Shown: positions 1-5,099 of the stretch, piece by piece
Layout of the letters: every line of letters starts with the position of its first letter
Numbering within the stretch: the first letter of the stretch is position 1
Origin: DASWVC01 sp036401335
GTDB taxonomy: Bacteria; Verrucomicrobiota; Verrucomicrobiia; Chthoniobacterales; JAFAMB01
Reading direction: 5' to 3'
DNA: 5,467 nucleotides
Assembly (NCBI GenBank): GCA_036401335.1
Contig: DASWVC010000253.1
Coordinates: forward strand, 1-5,467
Translations under genes and position numbers: made by a program
The notes under the pieces: generated by a model
Told to the model about the DNA's origin: nothing
The model's input: the letters and a program-made list of their open reading frames with translations, nothing else
Databases searched by the model: none

Positions 1-324
1 AAGCTGGGGGAGAACAAGAAGAAGGGCGACCTTTCGGTGTTCGGGGAGTTCCGGCAGGTGGGCTTGAGCTCGACGGACCCCAACATCAACACGTCGGACT
101 TTGCCTTGAGCACGCTTAACACCCAGGGCACGACGGTCGGCCTGGCCTACAACCTGACCGATTTTGCGCAGTTCGCGCTGACGTGGTACCACGCCTGGCA
201 CCTGACGGAGAACCTCTACGGGGGCGCGGCCACCGGGACCTTCCCGGCTTCGCCGCTCAACAACACCTTGGCGCCGTTCAACCACGTCGACCTCGTCCAG
301 GTCGACCTGCTGCTCAACTTTTAG
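1..324 (+). CDS. Putative outer-membrane porin, C-terminal fragment (5' end outside window)
   Basis: The reading frame is open from base 1 and gives 107 residues before a TAG stop at 322-324, so only the C-terminus of the protein is present. The residues alternate polar and hydrophobic as in amphipathic beta strands, with aromatic girdle-like stretches (FAQFALTWYHAWHL around residues 56-69). The chain ends in VQVDLLLNF: a terminal Phe preceded by alternating hydrophobics is the signature recognised by the BAM machinery when outer-membrane barrels are inserted. The motif SDFALSTLNTQG followed by GLAYNLTDF resembles the last strands of the 'putative porin' (Porin_5-like) family common in Verrucomicrobiota and other Gram-negative groups. 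The likely role is passive diffusion of small solutes across the outer membrane; the substrate cannot be told. The gene converges on the DUF3494 gene and shares 4 bp with its end. The family name is less certain than the general barrel assignment. Confidence 0.72.
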   Translation, partial: KLGENKKKGDLSVFGEFRQVGLSSTDPNINTSDFALSTLNTQGTTVGLAYNLTDFAQFALTWYHAWHLTENLYGGAATGTFPASPLNNTLAPFNHVDLVQVDLLLNF

Positions 325-1853
325 CGCGGCTGTCGTCCGGCAGCACTGCCGGGCGTTGTGAGCCTCTGGGTCCAGCGCCGGATCCGTTGCCGCTCCCGCC
401 ACGCCACCGCGCCGACCAGAACGGCCCCGAATCCCAGGGTGGTCGGCTCGGGAGTTACCTCCTGCAGGGTGACGTTGTCCAGAACGGCGTTGTACGTCGG
501 TGCGGTGCCGGTGGCGTTGTCCAGAAACCTGATCGTCGCGGGTCCGCTGGAAAGCGCAGTGAAGTTCACCGTGCCGGTCTGGTAAGCCGTGCTGGCAAAT
601 GCCTCAGAGGTGTCCACCGAGGCCGATCCGGTCACCTGCACCTCCAAGCCACCCGGCCCGGTTGTGCCCGTTTCACCGGCGTATTCAAAGGTCAGGCTGT
701 AGTGCGTTCCGGCCACGAGGCTAACGGTCTGCTGGACGTAAACTTGGGTCGTTGCCCCCTGCACGGCGGTGTTCAGTTGGATCCCGAAGTTACCGGAAGC
801 GGGGCCGGCGATCCAATCGGGTTTGTCGGTTGATTTAAACCAATTCACCCGTGGTCCATCCGTGGGATCACTGCCGCCGGCAGTGTTGGTTCGTCCGAAG
901 GTCCAACCGTTGCTGGTGAAAGTGCCCGTGGTCGAGTTCGCGATGCTTTGGGTGTACCAACCTTGGGTTGTCACGTTGCCGGAGTTTTGGGCAGGCGCGC
1001 TCTCGAAATCACCGTTGGTGAGGAGCTTTGGGGTGCCCGGGCCATTGACATAGTTGGTGTCCATCGTCACGGCTCCATTGAGCGCCAGGGCTTTGCCGGC
1101 CGCCACCTCCGCCCCGGAGTTAAGGGTAATGCTGGTGTGCGCCAGGATATTTCCACTGAATACGGAGCCCGGACCAATGGTGGCTGAACTGCCCACCTGC
1201 CAGAAGATGTTGGCGTCGGCACCTGTGCCTCCCAGCAGCGTGACGGTTGAGTTGGAGGCCGTGGTCAGGGTGCTGCCGACCTGAAAAATAAAAGTGCCAT
1301 TGGGATCGTTTACGGTATTGAGGCTGAGTGTTCCCGTCAGTTGGGCGGACGTGTCGAAATGGTAGACCCCGGGAGAAAGCGTCAGGCCGCCTAAATCCGT
1401 TCCTGACAAGTTAGCCGTCGGCGCTTCGCCGGCCAGCGTTGCATAAGCCGTGGAGGCATCCGCATGAGCTTGAACGGCCAGCGTGTCGTTGGAATGAATG
1501 GTCCCGTCCCGGACGATTCCGGGAGGGAATCCCGTAACGGCAGTGCCTGGACTCACCCCCACGTTCCCGATCACCGTGGTCGCACCCGTGTTCGTCACGG
1601 TTGCGCCTCCCAAGACAGCCGTGTTCTGCGCCGCACCCAACGAAACGGTTTGGGCTGCCACCGGCGACCAGGACGGTGCGAGCAGTCCGGCAACGAGGAA
1701 CGCCGCCATGCGCACCGCATCCGAGGTGCGGGCACGGATTCTTGCGACCGTCGGGTTCTTCACCGGTTTGCCGGTCCGCTCGGATTTGTCTCCCGACTCG
1801 CAGTTCGAGACCTGGCGATGAGCGTCAAAGCGGGCATGAGAGGAACGCCGCAT
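321..1853 (-). CDS. Secreted DUF3494 (ice-binding-like) protein with PEP-CTERM sorting signal
   Basis: This 510-residue exported protein has four parts. Residues about 31-68 form a signal peptide with a basic n-region, a hydrophobic core (AAFLVAGLLAP) and an AxA-type site near PVAAQ. Residues about 70-269 are a DUF3494/ice-binding-like beta-solenoid, recognisable from VSPGTAVTGFPPG, LGGLTLSPGVYHF, GTFIFQVGSTL, NIFWQVGSSATIG and GNILAHTSITL. Residues about 276-465 are a second beta-rich module opening with LLTNGDFESAP and closing with AVLDNVTL, like DUF642/carbohydrate-binding jelly-roll domains. Residues 468-497 are a PEP-CTERM tail: PEP, a short hydrophobic helix, then RERQRIRR. Such tails are processed by exosortase, so the product is probably a cell-surface or matrix protein. 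Ice binding is only one known role of DUF3494; adhesion is equally possible. The ATG at 1853 has a weak AGGG five bases upstream; a GTG at 1763 would give a more normal signal-peptide length. Thirteen residues beyond the basic cluster are unusual. Confidence 0.88.
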   Translation of the reverse strand: MRRSSHARFDAHRQVSNCESGDKSERTGKPVKNPTVARIRARTSDAVRMAAFLVAGLLAPSWSPVAAQTVSLGAAQNTAVLGGATVTNTGATTVIGNVGVSPGTAVTGFPPGIVRDGTIHSNDTLAVQAHADASTAYATLAGEAPTANLSGTDLGGLTLSPGVYHFDTSAQLTGTLSLNTVNDPNGTFIFQVGSTLTTASNSTVTLLGGTGADANIFWQVGSSATIGPGSVFSGNILAHTSITLNSGAEVAAGKALALNGAVTMDTNYVNGPGTPKLLTNGDFESAPAQNSGNVTTQGWYTQSIANSTTGTFTSNGWTFGRTNTAGGSDPTDGPRVNWFKSTDKPDWIAGPASGNFGIQLNTAVQGATTQVYVQQTVSLVAGTHYSLTFEYAGETGTTGPGGLEVQVTGSASVDTSEAFASTAYQTGTVNFTALSSGPATIRFLDNATGTAPTYNAVLDNVTLQEVTPEPTTLGFGAVLVGAVAWRERQRIRRWTQRLTTPGSAAGRQPR

Positions 1854-2004
1854 TTGGCCCTGTGTACCTATGAAGGGAATGAAAATGCAAGAATTTTCCA
1901 GCCAATTTCAATCTATGCAGGTTTTGCAGCTGGGCCGTGGCCGGAGGGAGAGAACTCGGACCGATGCGGCGTGCCCACCGCAGTGCTTTACACCGTGATC
2001 CGCT
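1854..2004. other. Intergenic region upstream of the DUF3494 gene
   Basis: About 150 bp lie between the SulP remnant and the DUF3494 gene, both on minus. The part nearest the DUF3494 start (about 1860-1925) is clearly more A/T-rich than its surroundings and is the likely promoter area, but no convincing -35/-10 pair was found. The distal part holds a possible 6-bp hairpin (1966-1981, with one G-U pair and a 4-base loop) just after the SulP stop. It has no T-run, so it is not called a terminator. Confidence 0.4.
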
Positions 2005-2805
2005 TCACACGAGGTAATAGACGGCTTCGTTCCCGTCGGTCTTGCTTTTTTGGTTCAGGAGTTGGCAGGCGTGGCGCACGGCATCGAGGGTGGCGGAGTA
2101 ATCTCCATCTTTTTCAGGAAAGATGCGGTCTGCCGGAAGCCACTCGTTGAAGCGGGTGTTGCGCAGGATCTTTTCGAGGTTGGGACGAACGCCCGCTAAC
2201 AGGACGGTGACGTCGCGCTGGTCCGCGTTGCGCAGAAAGCGTTCGAGGTGCTCAACGGCCACCACATCGGGCGTGCGGGTGCGCCTCAGGCGCAAGACCA
2301 CGTACTTGATCCCGGTCCGGACGGTCTCTACCCTGATTTGTTCTAAATAGCGGTCCAGTTCCGGCGCTGCCCCGAAAAACAGTTCGCCTTCGAGGTCATA
2401 GATGAGAAGCGAATTCGAACGGGGCTCGTCCGGTTGGCGTTCGCGCACCACGCGTTCCGGTGTGACGATGAGTTCCCGGATCCCCAACTTGGAGGCACGG
2501 GGAACAAACAGAAGCAAGGAAAGGGCGACGCCGATGAGGATGGAATGCTCCACGCCGATAAAGATCGCCGCGAACGCCGTAACAAAAACGAGGGCCGCAT
2601 CGAAGCGGGCGTCGAACCCGATCAGTGCGCTGAAGACGACCAGCGAGATGGCGTTGGTTAGCCCGTTGATCAGGTGCGACGAGGAACCGAAGAGGGAAGC
2701 AACGAGCGTGACCACGTCGGCCGCCAGCCCTTCCGCGACCGCGCGGGTTTTCTGGCGTTTCGGCCATCTAAGGATGGTCACGGGAACCCGGCAGGGGTAC
2801 GTCAT
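2005..2805 (-). CDS. Internally deleted SulP anion transporter retaining the STAS domain (probable pseudogene)
   Basis: The frame encodes 266 residues from the ATG at 2805, where SulP/SLC26 transporters usually have about 550-600. Residues about 31-64 (LFGSSSHLING, TNAISLVVFSALIGF) match the early membrane region of the family. The text then jumps directly to DARFDAALVFVTAF, the last membrane helices (about 70-85 and 88-102). A complete cytosolic STAS domain follows (about 131-246: LIYDLEGELFFGAAPELDRYL, TGIKYVVLRLRR, DVTVLLAGVRPNLEKIL), with the usual YYLV-type end. Roughly 300 membrane-domain residues are thus missing in frame near base 2613. A smaller loss is likely near 2712, where AADV meets VTLVASLF. 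The usual GPTN of the family reads GLTN. Transport is therefore unlikely; a free STAS protein is conceivable. The ATG at 2805 has GAAAGG six bases upstream. A GTG at 2832 in the same frame overlaps the stop of a 16-codon ORF. It lies downstream of the HpsN-like gene, same strand. Confidence 0.78.
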   Translation of the reverse strand: MTYPCRVPVTILRWPKRQKTRAVAEGLAADVVTLVASLFGSSSHLINGLTNAISLVVFSALIGFDARFDAALVFVTAFAAIFIGVEHSILIGVALSLLLFVPRASKLGIRELIVTPERVVRERQPDEPRSNSLLIYDLEGELFFGAAPELDRYLEQIRVETVRTGIKYVVLRLRRTRTPDVVAVEHLERFLRNADQRDVTVLLAGVRPNLEKILRNTRFNEWLPADRIFPEKDGDYSATLDAVRHACQLLNQKSKTDGNEAVYYLV

Positions 2806-2828
2806 GTAACACCTTTCACAGGAAAGCG

Positions 2829-2879
2829 TCACGAGCGACGTCTAGCAGGTTCTCCCGTTGTGCGGTAAAGCCGAGCCAT
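2829..2879 (-). CDS. 16-codon ORF with strong RBS, remnant gene start or leader peptide
   Basis: ATG at 2877-2879 opens a tiny frame (MARLYRTTGEPARRRS) ending at TGA 2829-2831. Its stop shares GTGA with an in-frame GTG of the SulP remnant, the arrangement used for translational coupling. The peptide itself resembles nothing I recognise and is rich in Arg. The likeliest reading is the original start of the gene that followed the ABC ATPase, now cut off by a frameshift or deletion. A true leader peptide is the alternative. Confidence 0.3.
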   Translation of the reverse strand: MARLYRTTGEPARRRS

Positions 2880-2884
2880 ATGGG

Positions 2885-2895
2885 CCCCCCTCCTA
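2885..2895 (-). promoter_or_regulatory. Strong Shine-Dalgarno (TAGGAGGGGGG)
   Basis: On the minus strand the string TAGGAGGGGGG contains a perfect AGGAGG (2889-2894), nine bases before the ATG at 2879. It is the best ribosome binding site in the window, and it overlaps the TAG stop (2893-2895) of the MalK-like remnant. This is typical spacing for two consecutive genes of an operon, although the genes on either side are now broken. Confidence 0.6.
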
Positions 2896-3045
2896 AAGCG
2901 ACAGATCCGGACGGGCAACCGCCTTTACACTCGTGCCCCCGAGACTGGCATCGATGGCCAGCCGGCCGCAGCGCAGCCACGCCGGGATCAGGTTTATCGG
3001 CGGTGAGCCCATGAACTCGGCCACAAATCGGTTAGTTGGGCGATC
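2893..3045 (-). pseudogene. Remnant of a MalK/UgpC-type ABC transporter ATPase
   Basis: In the minus frame ending at TAG 2893-2895, about 50 residues read RPTNRFVAEFMGSPPINLIP and onward. This closely resembles the segment linking the nucleotide-binding domain to the OB/TOBE domain of sugar and glycerol-phosphate importer ATPases, where the family has P-x-N-x-FVAGFIGSPxMNFLP. The last residues, VKAVARPDLSL, recall the family's V-x-x-GVRPEHL-x-L element, but too close to the first motif, so an internal deletion is likely. Walker A, signature and Walker B motifs are all absent: upstream bases belong to the dehydrogenase gene in another frame. The remnant begins within the last four codons of that gene, around a GCGATCGC palindrome (3040-3047), which marks the probable breakpoint. 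It has no function of its own. The MalK assignment rests mainly on one motif. Confidence 0.6.
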
Positions 3046-4303
3046 GCAGGCGCGCGGTGATTGCGTGCCCGGCCATCCCTTCGGCCTCGGAAATCGCAGC
3101 CATGGTCGGGGCAACCTGCGCATTCCCGGCATCGCTGACGGTCTGCCAAGTGACGGTCTTCAGAAACTTGCCGACCCAGAGGCCGCCGGTGTAGCGGGCC
3201 GCCCGACCGGTAGGCAGGACGTGGTTCGTGCCGATTCCCTTGTCGCCATAGACCACGGTGGCATTCGCCCCGAGAAACAGCGATCCATAGTTGGTGAGTC
3301 GTTCCAAAAACCAAGCCGGGTCGCGCGTTTGCACTTCGACGTGTTCGCTCGCGATCCGATCGGCCACGCGAACCATTTCCTCGGCATCCTCGCAAAGAAT
3401 GACCTGCCCGAGGCTTCGCCACGCCTCTCCCGCCACGTTTGCCGTCGGCCAGTTCTCAAGAAGGTGGTCTACCTCTTTGAGGGCTGCCTGGCCCAGTTCG
3501 GGAGAGTCCGTCACCAGGATCGCCGGCGAATTTGTCCCGTGTTCCGCCTGGCCCAGTAAATCGGCGGCGACCAGCCGCGGGTCTGCCAAAGCGTCGGCAA
3601 GAACCAGAATTTCGGTCGGGCCGGCCAGGATGTCGATCCCGACCCTGCCGAAAAGTTGGCGTTTTGCTTCGGCCACAAACGGGTTGCCGGCGCCTACAAT
3701 CATGTCAACCGGTTCGACCGGCGGAACCTCCTCGATCCCGAACGCCAGTGCGGCCAAGGCCTGCACCCCTCCAAGCACCAGGATGTCGTCCGCGCCGCTT
3801 TTGGCCATCGTGACAAGCTGGACCGGATTTATTCCCCCCGACCCTTTCTGGGGCGGCGCTGCCGCGACGACCCTAGACACGCCGGCCACTTTAGGCACAA
3901 CGATCGTCATCAACGCCGAGGCAATCAGCGGGTAACGGCCCCCTGGCACGTACGCGCCAACGGCGTTTACCGGGATGTGTTTTTGCCCCAGGGTGACCCC
4001 GGGAAGCGTCTCCGCCTGAAAGTCGACCAACGACGCGCGCTGGAGCCTTGCGAACCGTTCGACTTGCAGGCGCGAAAACTCGATCTGCGAGAGAAGTTCG
4101 GGATCCACCCGGTTCTCGGCTTCCCGGACTTGCACAGGAGAAACGCGGAACGAGGGAGGGTCCCAGCCATCAAGCTCCCGCGAATACCGGTGGACGGCCG
4201 AAAGGCCGTCCCGTTCGATGTCGGCGAGGATTCGGGAGACGGTTTCGGCCACCTTCTGGCGTCCGGCGTCGGGAGCCTCGATGGCTTTCTTCAGGTATTC
4301 CAT
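3032..4303 (-). CDS. HpsN-like sulfopropanediol 3-dehydrogenase / histidinol dehydrogenase family
   Basis: This is a full-length (423-residue) NAD-dependent, zinc-containing enzyme of the histidinol dehydrogenase superfamily. All catalytic positions are present: zinc ligands Q252 and H255 (LLGQAEHG), D354 (YGDKGIGTNH) and H413 (GMAGHA), plus the acid/base pair E320-H321 (ASEHVEVQ). Several segments follow the HpsN branch and not biosynthetic HisD: YVPGGRYPLIASA (118-130), AEHGTNSPA, NYGSLFLG and RYTGGLWVGKFLK (370-382). HpsN oxidises (R)-2,3-dihydroxypropane-1-sulfonate to (R)-sulfolactate with two NAD in the cytosol, during catabolism of plant- and alga-derived sulfonates. Uncharacterised paralogues of other specificity exist, so the substrate is inferred. 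No histidine-biosynthesis gene is nearby. The ATG at 4303 is chosen because family members begin MEYLK and a palindrome lies upstream. In-frame ATG 4333 and TTG 4357 are alternatives, and none has a good ribosome site. The last residues (RSPN) lie in the junction with the MalK remnant. Confidence 0.85.
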   Translation of the reverse strand: MEYLKKAIEAPDAGRQKVAETVSRILADIERDGLSAVHRYSRELDGWDPPSFRVSPVQVREAENRVDPELLSQIEFSRLQVERFARLQRASLVDFQAETLPGVTLGQKHIPVNAVGAYVPGGRYPLIASALMTIVVPKVAGVSRVVAAAPPQKGSGGINPVQLVTMAKSGADDILVLGGVQALAALAFGIEEVPPVEPVDMIVGAGNPFVAEAKRQLFGRVGIDILAGPTEILVLADALADPRLVAADLLGQAEHGTNSPAILVTDSPELGQAALKEVDHLLENWPTANVAGEAWRSLGQVILCEDAEEMVRVADRIASEHVEVQTRDPAWFLERLTNYGSLFLGANATVVYGDKGIGTNHVLPTGRAARYTGGLWVGKFLKTVTWQTVSDAGNAQVAPTMAAISEAEGMAGHAITARLRSPN

Positions 4304-4344
4304 GCAGACAGGGGGGTGAATCAACGGGATCATCCGGCCGGCTT

Positions 4345-4361
4345 GACATTGCGTCAATGTC
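4345..4361. promoter_or_regulatory. Palindrome GACATTG-CGT-CAATGTC, candidate operator
   Basis: Two perfect 7-bp inverted arms are separated by 3 bp. The site lies 42 bp upstream of the preferred ATG of the HpsN-like gene and about 170 bp upstream of the divergent HD-like gene. A TTGACA hexamer on + (4343-4348) overlaps the left arm. A weak GATACA follows after 17 bp (4366-4371), so a rightward promoter covered by this operator is possible. Size and symmetry suit a dimeric helix-turn-helix regulator, but no regulator gene is in the window. Confidence 0.4.
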
Positions 4362-4529
4362 TATTGATACAGTCGGATTAATCGCTGATGCGTCCGTTCA
4401 TCCGGCGCATGGCGTTGCAGCCACCGCCCAACCCACGCGACCATTCCCCCAAGAACCAGCCGGCGGGTTCAGCGCAATCCCGATACATTCCAAAAAGGCC
4501 CCGCTAATCGAGCCATAACTTCACCCTGC

Positions 4530-5099
4530 ATGAACCCGAAACCTCCCGTTGCTGCACCTTTGCCCGGAAAATTCGTTTACCGCGCTTTTTCCGAAGATCT
4601 CGATCTCACTCCACCTCGCACGTTGGACGAAATCGTTGCGTTAACGCCTGAGCAGATGGCGCGTTCGTCGCGTCTTGTGACCAGCGCGTATGCGGAATTG
4701 CTTCAGGTTGCCGCCGGTCTTGAGGACCCGGCGTACCGCCGGCTCATGACCGAATGCCTGGCTTCCCCGAAAATCACCTTTCTGGATCTGTACCCGACCC
4801 GGGAGGCGCGCCAAGAGATTTTTGCGGAGATGGTCAGCCTTGGATTCTTTAACGGGGCTGATCAGGTCGATGAAGTTTTTCCTCCAAACGCCCGCTCACT
4901 GCAAACCTATTTGACTGCCCCCTCCAGTCATAACGATTTCTACAATGCCTTCCCGGGCGGGTTGGCTGCCCCACTCGATGGTGAACAGGCGACCAGCCCT
5001 TCGCCCCCCTACAAATCCGCCAGGAACTCCAGCCCGGTGGCTCTAGGCACTAAACCCTTTTGCTGCAACCAATCCCGGTTGTACAGCCGTGAGAGGTAA
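4530..5099 (+). CDS. Truncated HD-type phosphohydrolase-like protein (broken gene)
   Basis: The frame codes 189 residues from ATG 4530, but only about the first 147 look like real protein. After an N-terminal region rich in short helices (TPEQMARSSRLVTSAYAELL), residues 123-146 read SLQTYLTAPSSHNDFYNAFPGGLA. This resembles the run-up to the first metal-binding His of HD-domain phosphohydrolases, usually ...YPGGLxxH. In this frame the text continues PLDGEQ and then low-complexity sequence. Removing one C from the CCCC run at 4969-4972 would give GGLAAHSMVNRR, restoring the expected His, so a one-base frameshift is likely. Even so, the gene runs into the opposite-strand cysteine synthase gene (stop at 5009) within about 15 codons, and the rest of the HD domain is absent. 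The last 90 or so bases are simply antisense to that gene. No ribosome binding site precedes the ATG. The family call is tentative, and the product is probably inactive. Confidence 0.55.
   Translation: MNPKPPVAAPLPGKFVYRAFSEDLDLTPPRTLDEIVALTPEQMARSSRLVTSAYAELLQVAAGLEDPAYRRLMTECLASPKITFLDLYPTREARQEIFAEMVSLGFFNGADQVDEVFPPNARSLQTYLTAPSSHNDFYNAFPGGLAAPLDGEQATSPSPPYKSARNSSPVALGTKPFCCNQSRLYSRER

Noticed and set aside
183..833. 216-codon + frame antisense to the DUF3494 gene
   Set aside because: Arg/Gly-rich translation without domain features. It is a shadow of two well-supported genes (porin end and DUF3494) in a GC-rich region.
1880..1915. Sigma-54-like promoter (GG...TTGC) upstream of the DUF3494 gene on minus
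   Set aside because: A GG and TTGC pair is visible, but the spacing between GG and GC is 9 or 13 bases and not the required 10, so it does not fit the consensus.
1966..1981. Hairpin after the SulP remnant as an intrinsic terminator
   Set aside because: Six base pairs with one G-U wobble, a 4-base loop and no following T-run on the minus strand; too weak to call.
2933..4381. Long + strand frames (208, 214 and 241 codons) opposite the dehydrogenase gene
   Set aside because: Their translations show no recognisable motif and lie fully antisense to a gene with complete catalytic residues.
4388..4507. 39-codon + ORF between the palindrome and the HD-like gene
   Set aside because: Pro/Arg-rich, no ribosome binding site, no recognisable motif, and it lies in the probable promoter region.
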